Shown: positions 1 to 12,400 of the stretch, in pieces
How positions within the stretch are numbered: the stretch's first letter is position 1
Layout: every line of letters starts with the position of its first letter
DNA from: Pterobdella sp. o SKG-2022
Taxonomy: Eukaryota > Annelida > Clitellata > Hirudinida > Piscicolidae
Direction: 5' to 3'
NCBI GenBank assembly: GCA_964035795.1
Contig: OZ038321.1
Coordinates: forward strand, 9,266,294 to 9,330,293
Length of the DNA stretch: 64,000 bases
Notes under the pieces: generated by a model
Told to the model about the DNA's origin: nothing
The model's input: the letters and a program-made list of their open reading frames with translations, nothing else
Databases searched by the model: none
Position numbers and translations under genes: made by a program

Positions 1-2183
1 TGTTCGATCTTCCATGTAAGGCTAGTTTCGAACACGAGGTACGTTATACATTTTATGCTTTCCGAACTGATCTATTTGGCGGACAAGAGACTAAATATTA
101 TCCCATTTATAAGCATTCTAATTTTATAAACTTCAAAAATGATTCTAGTGAATTTATATATGTTTCATTGATCTACAACAAAGTCGAAAGTCTAATAGAA
201 AATATTCCAATTTTGTACTATTGACATTTGGACAGTTTGTTTGTATATAATTTAGCTAAAAAGTTCTAAAACTTTGGAACAAAAATGAATGTCATCCCCA
301 TCAATTTATCCATTAACAGTGGCTGCTATCTAGGATTTGTGGATATTCTTTTCTAACATTTTTCTAGTTATCAGTATAAAGTAACTGGTAACATGTATGT
401 TACAAATAAAAAAGCGAGTGATTGAATAACACAATGGGACGTTCTATTGTTGTTTAATCTAGTTTTTTAGATGCAGTTAAAAGTCAACTAAAACTGCTTA
501 GCTTTTCCTGGTGTGGCTCAGTTTGATAGAATTAAAAAGCTATTTCGGAAATATTCGCTGGTACCATTATCTTATCATAATTTTAAAAACGTATAAATAT
601 TGATATTCATTTTCACGAAATCTTTTGTTTTTCTAATTAACAAACTTAATAAAATGATACTTGATGGGACTAGCGACACAAATAAAAGTTTTGTTTTTCA
701 TTGGAAGAAATGGTATAAAGTTTATAAAACGTTTCTTAAAGAATTATATAAACACTTTTACATTTAACTCCTTATTCCTATTTGGCCGTTAGTTTGATAA
801 CAATTTAATTAAGTATTAGAACAAAAGCAAACTATGTTGTAATTATTTAGACTACAGCAACACTCTATATATCCTTTCACATTCTATTCATTGAACCCAG
901 GTTTGCTATTGCTTGTATAACCACAAAAAAATACTATTTTAATCGAAAAAAATTTAGCACAATTTCTATGATTTAAAATTTTTTGAGAAACGAATATTAA
1001 TAATATTAATTTCAAACCCGCTACAAACAGATACAAATCATGAGTTAATCGCAAGATTTCCACTAATAATCAAAGAAATCAGGTTTAATGTTTCTGCTAC
1101 GAGCATAGTACCTGCCCTCTGTAATAGTGCTTGAAACAGCTCTGTTTTTTTTGTCTCCCAAAAGAATGAAAATGAGAAAATCTTGACTCCTATTTTGTCC
1201 GTTAAGCTGTTAGGGTCCAAAGATTTGTTCAATACATTAGACCAGAAGTTACCTACATTTTTTGAAAAATCAACAGTGAATTTATTGAAAAACAAAATGT
1301 GCAAATTCGGCATTTAAAAAATTAATAGAATGGTCAGCTACTGTGAAATTTTGTGGAAAAAAAACTGCATTCGTAGCAATATTATTTTCAGTAAATTTGA
1401 TTCGAAGGTTTTACCCACTTTCCTGAAAGGAGCATTAAATGGACTTTACTGATATTAAGTATATGCCCAAGCTTTAAGTGCTCAGCCTCAAAAACTGTTA
1501 AAGTGCAGACCTAAATACCCACCCCTATCTTTCTGTCAGTTTTAGTTACAACACCATAGCTTTTTAATCGACAGCGCTTGACTAAGAAATTAGATATAAA
1601 GCAGATAATCTCGATTTTCAAGCATAAAACCTTTGAAAATGAGCTGAATGTTTTAAATAACGAGCTTTTCACCGATGTGGACACCCACTGGAATCATTAT
1701 GAAGAGGAAACATCCATCTGGACATAACATCATGGATTCGGAAAAAAGATACTGATTGCGTATATATCAACCAAGCTTTCATTAAATAATAAATGTTTTA
1801 TAACTTTTTATAAACATGTACGCAGCTAAATGAAATGGCTAGCTCATAAACAATGCATGTGTGCATTCATGTACGATATAGCGAGAAGGTTGTTAGGTAA
1901 TCCAAATTATACTATAACACGATTTCGTGATTTCACCAAAGTGAAATCATTAATAATTCCAAAACACCTATTCGAAAAAGCATTCCAATGAAAGAATATT
2001 GGAATTTTAATTTGTATAATCCAAAACTTTTAGAGATCTTGAATATTCAACATCGTCAGATAAAAATATAAAAATGACTTGTAGCATTCAAATGATACAT
2101 CAAAATAAAAATCCTTTGAAATATGAACTAAAAACAAGTATTTAAAAAGCTTCAAGATTCCATTCATTTGGATAAAATTCCAA
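1..2183. other. AT-rich spacer, nothing recognised
   Basis: Both strands are dense with stops, and I saw no exon with convincing splice sites, no RNA gene and no repeat. Confidence 0.4.
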
Positions 2184-3095
2184 TTAGTTATCTTTAGGTT
2201 CTTGGTAATGTTCCAAACCCTTAGAAGCCAGCCATGCACTCCAGGGTCGAGGCTGGCACTTGTGCAAATGCAGTTCAATTTCTCCATCTTTCACCTTGGT
2301 ATTAATAATGCATGTCTAAACCTATTAAATCAAAATTTATTTCTCAAATTATGACAAATATTTTAATGAAAATCTTCAAAGTAAAAATTAATATCACAGA
2401 CCACATCAGAAAAATATTTTATAAAATAATTTAAAGTTTTTTAGTGCAGTTTAAATACACTGATCAAATTAAATTGATATAATATCTGAATACATACTTC
2501 TTTACTTTTAAATGTAATATACTTAATTTATGGTTTAATACAAAGTTCAAGTTATAAAGTTCTATGATTGAAAAGTTTTGGAAATTTTAGGGATGTTGAA
2601 TAAATCCTGAATGAACTTATAAAGATTGGCTTAAAAGTTAATTGAAAAGCTATTAAGTGTTAATGCTAATAATAGTTCAGAATAAAACTTTATAGAATGT
2701 CTTTGGGGCTGTGGGAGTTATTTCAGCAGGTAACTGCAGGATTTGGTACTTGTAATGTTTCAAAGTATCATGTTGCTTATCTAAAACATCAACCGCCAAG
2801 GTAAAAGACCTAAAAACAATTCAAAATATAGCTTGTATATAAGTTAATGGTTTTTGAAAATTTTACCTCTCTTTAACTTCAAAATCAATTTTAGCATTAG
2901 CAGCTTCTTTAGAAAAAGTTTTCTTTATGAGACCTTCAATATCTACTTTTATTAATACATAATTTTGGGGATCTAGATCGGAATCTTTATACTCAACTGA
3001 AAATATATTTTATTTGAAATTTATTTAAACAAAAATTATTTTTAAAATTTGCGTTATTAACAACATTTACCGATAGGAGAAATAGCTTCTTGCAT
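2184..3095 (-). CDS. Small four-exon gene, probable CS (p23-like) domain protein
   Basis: Seen: four minus-strand exons, 3071-3095 (start ATG), 2867-2996, 2689-2809 and 2184-2315 (stop TAA). They join in consistent phases (1, 2, 0) to 135 codons plus stop, with acceptors ttttcag, tttttag and gtttag. The donors are gtaaat, gtaaaa and a weak gttttat. Family knowledge: the product reads as one CS-type beta-sandwich. An early strand (YVLIKVDIEGLI) is followed by a central KERSFTLAV, which resembles the TERSFDLLV strand of CacyBP. The end, GEIELHLHKCQPRPW, has the charged strand and late tryptophan typical of CS domains. CS proteins usually act as HSP90 co-chaperones or adaptors; that role is inferred here. 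The protein is nearly all domain, with no membrane segment. The last splice (donor 2688) is the weakest part. I do not recognise a specific orthologue. Confidence 0.5.
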
Positions 3096-6000
3096 ACTTA
3101 TAATTTACATTGTGAAAAGTGATTCTCATTTTTAATGTTTAAGAATTTTCATTAAAATTTTAAAATGTAAGTAAAATTAAAAAAATTTAATTTATTAATC
3201 ATAAAATTTATATAAATTTTTAAACGAAGCTTTTCTAAACCTTTCTCAATTTTATAGATCTAGACATGAACTATTCTTAAATCTTATGGATTATTTCATT
3301 CTGGACTTATAAACGATAAAACGGTATTGGAGTCTTTGAATGATTGTTCCGGGTGATTTTTCAGCAAATGGGTTTTGGTGGCCTATATGGAAGTATTTTT
3401 GTTTTGATGAGATCCTCCAGATTTGGTTCACTCAGACACTATTTTTTCAAATAGCTGATTTGCTTTTTTAGCTAATGATTTGATCAAAAATTTGTTTCAT
3501 TTCTTCATGCTGTAGTATATTATTTTAGTATTTTAATTATTGATTAGTGCTTAAAAGCACAAAAAATCAATTTTTTATCAAGTATACCACATCACATAAA
3601 AGATATTGCAAAAAAATTTAAGGATATTAAAAAATAAAAAATAAGTTTTGCGTAAATAATTCAGACCAGGAACAGACCTGTTAGTACATCAAACTTATTA
3701 ATCTATGAATAGCGGGTTTGATGAGATGAAAATCAGCAATAAATGTTTTTTTTTATAATGAAACTTAGTGTTCAAAACATACATTTTCAACTCATATGAT
3801 ACAACAGATTAAGGGAAACTGGAAATGGTAAAAAAACTTTTGTGATTCTGGTCATTTGGAACTAATTGACGGAAAAAACAAACTCATTTATGGAAAAATG
3901 TGAAAAAAAGACTTTTGAAATCACCAGATAAAAAAAATAAACTTTTGAAATCATAACTTGAATCAATTATGCTTCTTTTGCTGCAGCACTTGGTGAATAA
4001 AAAAAAAGATAGGTTTGACCGAGAAATGGAGCAACATGAATCTCGAACCTTTTGGCAATCACATGGCAACAAGAAAGATGAATGCCCTCATTTGAGCAGC
4101 AACTCGTAAAAACTCAACGCTGGCAGTTGTCAAATCATATCACGAAGAATGACAATCATCTTTCTGCCACAACTTCATCATTGACTGCCTCGAAGCAGAA
4201 TCCAAAAGCAGGAAGATCAAGTAACAAGCTTTTTATAACTTCATAAAATGGAAATACCCATCACACTGCGTAGAAGATGCTATAGAACTTTTCAAAAACA
4301 GGAAAGTTCGGAAGTTGGAGAAAAGCCGTGCTTCGACATTACAACAGCTTTCAATATTAACTTTTACTTTTTATATTTTTTTAACTTTAATAAATAATAA
4401 TTTGAGCTTAGTAACGTATTGATAGGTAGCACCTCATTTACAAGAGTATAAATTGATAGTGGCAATCACTCAGTTACACCAGATGATGTGCTATACAATT
4501 TGCACATCAACTTTTTTCATTATAATATAAGCAACATTTGAAGTAAAAAATGCTTCCTTTTTATAAAAATAAAAATTTTCAAACTCCTTCAGATGTCCTT
4601 TAATTATAGATTGCCACGATTAACTTAATAAGATGGTCAATCGTTTAGAAACTTCTTGCACTAAATAATTTCCCAAAATCAAGCCGTCAACATACAGCAT
4701 TATGTACATAGTAAGTTTTTAATCGAAACCACTGAAATATTAAATATTAATTTGATTTGTATTGCATAGTTGTATTATTAAATATTCAATAGATTTATGA
4801 GTGCCTTACTTTTTGTTCGGTGGCCTTTATTATTTTATTAAAAAAATCAACAAAAAGATTTAAATTAGTGTATAATTTACTTATTTTTTAATTTTTTTAC
4901 TTATCAAAAACTCAGTTGAAAATAATCTTTTTAGGTTCACAAGTCAAAAGACTGAGTTTTAAAAACTAGAATAAAAACTGTCCTCTTTAATGAAACTGAA
5001 TTTTTCACTTCAAATTTTTTTTCATTCATTCATATAACAACATTCAAAACTTTCTCATGAAAAATGATTTTCTAAACTTCTCTTTTCAGATATAACTAAA
5101 ACTTTTGAAAGGGTTTTGAATAAAAGAAAAAATTTTTAAATATCGGAAAATGGGTCTCTTTCGAAACTCTCCACCACAACACTTTATCGTGTGATTCCTC
5201 AAGACATAACTATGCATAAATAATAAAGTACTTACCATAAAAATGATTTTAGTTAACTCAAAAAATTTTAATTTGATTTCAAAGTCACTTGATGGCTGCA
5301 TAAATAAAGTATTAGAAACTTTCTCCTACTACAGGCACATCAGACAGTAATGTATGCACTTAGCATCATAAATGGCTATTTAATGATCAAATCATTCACA
5401 GTTTTGTCAAAATTATATAAAGCGAAGCTTTATTTCATTTAGAGTTATCATTATTTTGACATACTTAAAAAGGGATTTCAAACAGATTAACATAGTTTGA
5501 AATGAATTTTGGAAAATGGTTTATAAATTTATTTTATCCTGATGAGTCTTTTCAAAAATAAATTTTATTTGTTAATTTAACTATGTTTTATTTCACAATA
5601 AAGAATAAAAATTCATCTTAAATTGTTACCATCAACACCCTAAACTCCTATTTATTGACACCAAAAAACTTGAAACCATGAAAACTTGAAGTCCATGGTG
5701 AATGCCCTTTGAAGTTTCCATACTCTCAATGTTTTTATTTATAAGTTCTTTTGTTTGACCTGTATTGATGCATTTTATTTTTTATTAAAATATATATATT
5801 TCCGGTGAGTTTGAAGATTTTACTATCATGAGCTTTAGGTTATTTCAGTTTTTAGATTATTTATTTAAATGAATGCTGAATTGATTTCAAATGGGCTTCA
5901 TTCTTTTGAAACATGAGCTTTACACTCAGCTGAAACTGAATTTTGTCCTATAAAAAGTTTTTTCTAAATTATTCGAAATCTCAAAGTATGAATTAAACCT

Positions 6001-6429
6001 GTGAATTTCGAAAAGATAAGCTAAAAAGTTGCCCAAACTTTGATTAAATGTTTGAAAGCACAAGTGACCAGATGAGTTGCCACGTAGGAACTCCATATGA
6101 AAATGATTAGTGCATTAATACGATTAGTGACAAAATAACTACTGTACCAAAATGAAGTAGTCGAAATATAACTATTATAAACGTATGTTTTTTAAAATTT
6201 TCTTACTTAAAGCATTTTTTACAAAACATGCTTATTCAAAAATTGAACTGACTTTTGAATCATAATTGCCTAGTAAAGTTTTGAAGTATAATAGAATGAT
6301 TTTTAAAAAACAAGCAAGGAATAAAATTATTGGGATATAAAGTTTTAATAATTTCGTTGATGTTGATTCTTTTTATGTTGAAATCTTTATTTAAAAATAA
6401 CTTTGTAGTTAGGATAGTTTTTTATCAAC
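3096..6429. other. AT-rich spacer, nothing recognised
   Basis: A less AT-rich patch at about 4000-4350 reads as short stop-broken peptides on the plus strand, which may be an old mobile-element remnant that I cannot identify. Nothing else stands out. Confidence 0.3.
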
Positions 6430-7020
6430 CCATTAATGAAAGAAATACCTTATTCAGACAGACTCTTGATAATATGAGAATCCTCATCGGGTTGAGAATG
6501 AAGTGTGTTTTGATGCAGAAGCCTTCTTTCCGTCAATAAAAAAATGCAAACCTCTCATATATGAAAAACTTGAAAAAGAACAAAACTCACACTTACATAT
6601 GTCATTGACCTAGGAATACTTTTGAACCTTGGACTTAATTAGTAATCAACTAGCTACAATATAAGGTGAAGGATTGGCTTAGAGTTCCTATAATCCATTT
6701 TTGAATTAATCATCATACTATTAATATAAATAAAGTATTGGCAAAAAAACTCTTGAATCTCCAAAAGTGCTTATAGATGATACGTTTAAAATTATGAAAA
6801 AACTAAAACAAACACCTCACACAAAATTCATGGGATTTCTCAGTGAAGTGGACAAAGTATTAAATATACTAAAGTTGGAAATGCTTCAAAGCTACTTTTT
6901 CAGAAACTCTCACAATAATATAAAAAATTGGGACATGAGAACAACTGTTTTTTGAATACATGATAAACTATCAAATCTCATTCCAGTCAAGACCCCAAAA
7001 TATGGGTGACAGCTTTTAAA
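6430..7020 (+). pseudogene. Penelope-like element reverse transcriptase relic
   Basis: Seen: a single plus-strand frame from about 6470 to 6955, interrupted by about ten stops but without a needed frameshift, carries a row of reverse transcriptase motifs. In order these are NPHRVENE, CFDAEAFFPSI (position 6506; first catalytic Asp block), EGLA followed by a degenerate S-x-x-x-P block (near 6667), KKTLESPK, and LIDDTFKIMKK (Asp pair at 6776-6781). Family knowledge: the FDxxxFFPSI ... EGLAMGSxxSP ... Y(V)DDTFxIMKK series, with the ALES block just before the DD motif, is typical of Penelope-like elements and unlike LINE or LTR enzymes. The second motif has lost its Met-Gly and the tyrosine before the DD pair is gone, so the copy is dead. 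I did not find a GIY-YIG endonuclease or terminal repeats, so the element's limits are unknown. Confidence 0.65.
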
Positions 7021-9187
7021 AAGAAAGTTGAAAAAAAGCAAAAGTTCGAAAGCTTAAATATAATTTCACTTCAAAAAATAACTATAATTTTTTTTAAATA
7101 TCGTAAATCTTATAAACTTAACATTAATGTTATCGTCCTACCTTAAACACTTTTAAGACTTTAATTATTGGATTTCTGTGTTCATCTTATTCAAATAACC
7201 TTATTTTGAACGAAGCTCTTTAAAAACCCTTTTCTACTTCAACACTCTGATCATGCATCCATCATGATCATCGGAACCTTCAGCTCAATTTTCGGATGAA
7301 CGTGTTTTTGAAAATAATTTCTCATATATTGAAATTCTTGTACAGAATTGAACTAGTGCACAAAAAACTGAAATATTTGTGAAAACTTTTATTTTATTTG
7401 TTTTAAAATAGACAACCTCATTAAGGAAAATCACTTTCGAGTTTTTTTGGAACACTTATTAATTGAACACTAGATTTTTCAGTGCAATAAGAGTCGTGCC
7501 ATTTCTTTTGCATTATAAAATCTTCAACATTATGACAACCAAATTGAATGATTTAATCGTTTACTACCCATCAAAAAAAAGAAATGTTTGAATGAAGTTT
7601 TTTCTAAAGCGATGCAACAGATCAAACGAACAAGAATCTAATTCATACAAAACCGATTGGAAATTTCGCTCAAAACCCATGCATACAATAAAAATTTCAC
7701 TCTAGCCTCCTGCCTCGACAGAACACCAAAGATGCTGGTTGTGCTGTCATACAGACTTTCATTCCTTCCCCAACAGAAAAGATTGCATAAACTACTCTAA
7801 AAACAATGACTGGTATATATAAATTCTCTTTTCAAAGGTAGTTGCTGACAAGGAAGAGTTTAGAAATCAAAAGAAACAATTCGGTAGAAAATGGCTACAA
7901 TGATCCGCAGCTTAAACTAGACATACATGCCTGGGAGCCACTACTGAAGAAACCTAAACAAATGTTCATGAAAAACCTGGACACTGCCGCAGGAGACAGA
8001 GAGATTAAGTTCTCTTGGGAGAAAATTTGGCATCTATTTAAAAATTAATTTTTTTTGGGCTACTTCATTAAACAATTGAATAATTACGAACCATTATGAA
8101 ATCGTTTTGTTTTTACTTCATATTTTTTTCACTTTTAACTTGAGTTAATAACGACATTAATCATATACTAAAGTAAGGCTAAAATTAAAGACAATTTCAA
8201 CTGTTTTTGTAAATAAATGCCTTAAAAAACTCTCATAATTTGATGTATAAAATAATTACATTGAGATTTCTCTTAAAATATTAACAATCCGTAACAAAAC
8301 AGAGTCTTGAGCACTTCTATAATAAAAAATTCTCGCGCCATTACTGTTCACTTCATAAACACCGCAATTTGGTGACATTTTTCAAACTTTCATTATCAAT
8401 ATGAACTTTCCAACAAAATTTTAAAAACTGTACAACAGATTACATTTTTCCTCCAATGGATCAGTACAATCGAAGCTATTTGCTAAAAATAAATTTCAAC
8501 TTAATGCCTCAAAAACTAAAATAACCTTACTAAACATTCTAAAAAAAACTGAAAAAGCTTTTAAAAAATGAATTTTTTGTTTTTCAAAAATTAAAACACT
8601 CAACTTCGAGAAAATCTAAATTTTTAACCATTCATATCAGCCACTATCTTCTCATGCACTTTTGCAGCATTTTCGCAAATATCTCACGAAAAAAATACTT
8701 CAATTTTAGTTTGCTGTCTAGTTTTAGGAGCTTTGAAATAATGGCATTTTTATAGATTAACTTCAACATGGGCATCTACAGAACATAAAAAAAAAAGAAA
8801 CTTTGAACGTCTAAAGTGTCAATTCGCCATCACTTGCCTCCATCGTTCACCCAAACAACATTAACCATGGTTGAGGCAATCACAGCAGTGACAAATGCAG
8901 TTAAGAATATTCTAAAGGAAAATCAACTGTTACGATTATACAAATTGAAAACAAAAATTACGAATAAGATTCTGGAAGATTCGATTATGATTAAAAATGA
9001 TTTATTTTACATTTTGAAATCATGGTTTTATGACAAATAACTGAAAATTTATAATTGTATCTTAAAAAGAGTAATTTTCTTTCGTCATTATCACAGTAAA
9101 GTGCTAACTTGTATTCGACGACGCCAAGAATTGCTCGGAAAAAATGAAAGTCAATCACCGGGAAAGGTAAAAAATCTTCAAACAATC
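7021..9187. other. Spacer with one unexplained GC-richer patch
   Basis: Positions 7690-8048 are clearly richer in GC than their surroundings. They include a 68-codon plus-strand frame from 7842 to 8048 (HAWEPLLKK, GDREIKFSWEKIWHLF). This could be a remnant of a mobile element or an exon. It has no recognised homology and no convincing acceptor. Confidence 0.2.
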
Positions 9188-9427
9188 TCAAATCTTTATT
9201 GAATCCGTGTCTTCATCGTAGAGAACACACATGCGACCCTCTGAATACTGGATTTGTGGCATTTGAAGCCAAACTTCTTGAATATAAGATGTTTTATGAA
9301 GTTTGATGGTGGGTTTCCTCTCGTTAGAACTTGAAGTAAGCAGTTTATTCACAGATATATCCTCATTTTTGGACAATTTCCGAAGAATCAATTCAAAAAT
9401 ATTTTTAACGCATAGCAGATGGCACAC
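9188..9427 (-). CDS. Candidate terminal exon of an unidentified gene
   Basis: Seen: a pyrimidine-rich tract and acceptor (ccacacgttattgtag) at 9428 open directly into a 79-codon minus-strand frame that ends at TGA 9188. An AATAAA hexamer overlaps the last codons. The peptide has normal composition (KNIFELILRKLSKNEDIS, YIQEVWLQMPQIQYSEGR) and an acidic end (LYDEDTDSIKI). I do not recognise the family and could not place an upstream exon. It may be a chance frame: the case rests on the acceptor, the length and the composition. Confidence 0.25.
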   Translation of the reverse strand: MCHLLCVKNIFELILRKLSKNEDISVNKLLTSSSNERKPTIKLHKTSYIQEVWLQMPQIQYSEGRMCVLYDEDTDSIKI

Positions 9428-12400
9428 CTACAATAACGTGTGGAATAAAGGAAAACTGGGAAATAACAATGAATCAAAAACTCTAATGTTTCACCAAGTA
9501 CCAGGGGGTGAACCCAAAAACCAAAGTTTTAATTAATATAGCTTTGAAGATGAATGATGTAAAAAAAAAAAAATTGAAATACAATCAAAAGTAATGAGTG
9601 AAATCATCAAACTGTCAGATTTGCTTGAGCATTAGTCATTTTAGCAAGTTTTTGAAAAATCTCAAAAAAGAAGAACTTCGAAATGACGATTACAAATACG
9701 GTGACAATAGTTTTTAAGATTACGCTTACGAATAGAATTAGAGTACTATTTGGAGATTGCCATTATAATCGTATTCCATTTGAACCTTTCTATCGTTGAT
9801 CCCCAGACAATAACATTTTCGATACCACATTCCCATCACTAGTTTATTTAAGCATAAAAACACAATTATTTTAATTTGTATCCACTGCGTTCAATCTCGA
9901 ACAACAATTTGCCGCACAAAATTTCATGAAAGCTTTCATAAGCCTGTTGCCAACAGTCATCACATGACTACCTCCCTCCCCCCGCATAAAACCTCCTCCA
10001 TTGCCAAGTTATAAGCCTGAACTGAGAAAATATTTGATTTGATTTCATTAATAAAAAAGCAAAAACAAAAATTTTGTGTCCAATAAAAAACTGAAACAGA
10101 CAACTTGAATAATAGAAATTCCATCATCTCATGTAATCATGAAAATTTTGAAATTCTCTTATTAAAGATTCGAGTAAATTTTATAAGCCTTATGTTTAAT
10201 TATGAAAAATATTCATTCAAAACAGTTTTTAGATTCACATCATTGTGATTTGAAAAGCCCGTATTATTAATATAAATGAAGAAACAGCTTTAGACAAGCT
10301 TTTTTTGAGGCAATAATTTGGAAGTATGTGCCCAGGTTTTTCATACAAAGTGGTCGGCAGGCTTCTACCTTATTTTTTTAATCACTCATCATCAAATTGT
10401 TAATCATTGCAATTTATAACTCTTGTTTTATTTTACTTGATTTCATAATTTACTAAACTTGATTTATCGAACTAATCATTTTTCATCTAACCACATAATT
10501 TATTGGTCTCATCTTTAATTACTGAATTAGTGTATTCTCATTCTTTTTTTTTGACTTTAAAAAACTGAACTGGATTAGAAAGCTTAAACCGGCATATACT
10601 TGCTTTTGAACACTGTCATGGGTTTTAAACCTTAGAACTAAATCCCTCCATTATACATTATAAATGTCATTGTTGTGATGTAACTTGTATGTAACTAGAA
10701 ACACACAAACGTTAGGATTCGAATTTTTTTGGACGATTGCAATCATGATAGCTCAGTTCTATATGGATATACACAATCTGTAAGGGCTTTTTGGACTGCG
10801 ACAAATGAGCAGTTGTGATGTTGCCACATCTCTGTTGTTAAGAGAACGATATTTCGGAGGCTGCAGTTATCATAATCAGTGTAAGCTTTCATTCTTTTTC
10901 ATCATGCCATTATTTAAACTCGAGGATTTGTTATGATCTATCGAAACTTATCAACGCTTGATAAATGTAGATCTTTGATATTGCATGTTATATCTTCAAA
11001 TGATGCAAAAAGAATTGTATGGGAATGCATTGAAAAGTTTTAGGAGAGAAATTGCCGGATTCGATACATCATATGTATTCCACAACTTAGTTGCCACAAA
11101 ATTATTTTCATTTAGCTATCCAAGTATGAAATTGAAGCATTAAAATTTAATGAGCAAACTTTAGCAAAAAAATACTTATAATTGTTTTATGATGTTTTCA
11201 TTGGCTTTTGATTGTGCTTTTTAGTGCCCTCACAAACATTTCAACAGAATTGTGTGCTGCACTATTGAGAATTTTTCAAAAACTTAGAAAAATTCATGAT
11301 ATAAAAATTTAAAGTATTAAAAATGCATTATGAATTATTAATGTTTCATAACTAAATTTGAAAGTGCTTCATGGAGGACTTAATTGATTACCTTTTATAA
11401 CATTTGTTTGAAGGTAAATGTTATATTATCCGGTAACGAGAGCTTTTTTGCAAAAAAATTTTTATTTAGGAAACAAAACGAAACAATGTTCAAAAAATGT
11501 TTCGAGCGACATCTGACGAAATTATTTTTATATTTTATTGAGGCTTTTTAAAAAACATTTTAAATTAGAGATTAATTTGAAATTTTCCAAAAATTTTGAA
11601 TAATTACTTTAGTTTTTCTGCAACGTATTGTGAATTGATGAGTTGTTTTGAAAAATTGTTTATTTCATTTTTAAAACTAAATTTTTTTTTTAAATGATTT
11701 AAAATACACATTTTGTTTTATGTAACTTTTATTTTCAAAGTTCAAATTTTGAAGAAATCCATCTTAATTAACTTTAGAGTAGCTCTTAAAAAAATAAACT
11801 CACAAGCTCACAGATAGCATTTTTTCCATTGACTACCACTACGGGTCCATCCTTCATTCTTCTTGCGTATCTATTTCGAAATTTGAAAATCTTTTTCAAT
11901 TTATTATTTTGAGATATGTGAATATTAAATTTTTAAATTTCTTCAAAGTCGTCCAGTTATAACAATTGAGGTTGAATAAAACGGTTTAAAAAAGGAAACT
12001 GAACATTTTAAACACCGAAATCATAATTGGTTAGCTAATTTCAATCCTAACCTATCATTCAATTGCAAATGAGTTAACTTTACTATAAATTCTTCCTCAA
12101 AGCACAATGACCACGAGTTAAAAAAATTTTTCCAAATTAAATTTTTTTTCATTAAATTATCATTGCAAGTATTTGATTTACATTCAAAAAGACGAAAGTA
12201 TTTCAAGCTTTGATTCCGCAAGTACCACACAGATCAAACTGCATGGCCTGCCTTTTGGTGTATTATAATGATCTCGTTCCCTTCAAACCTTCAAAATACG
12301 TACTTTAGAAATGAATTATTTGAAACCCACAAAACTTTTTGGTCATTGAAGTTGATTCGTTAAATATTTCAGATCTCTTAAAAATAGTGATTTATTCATA

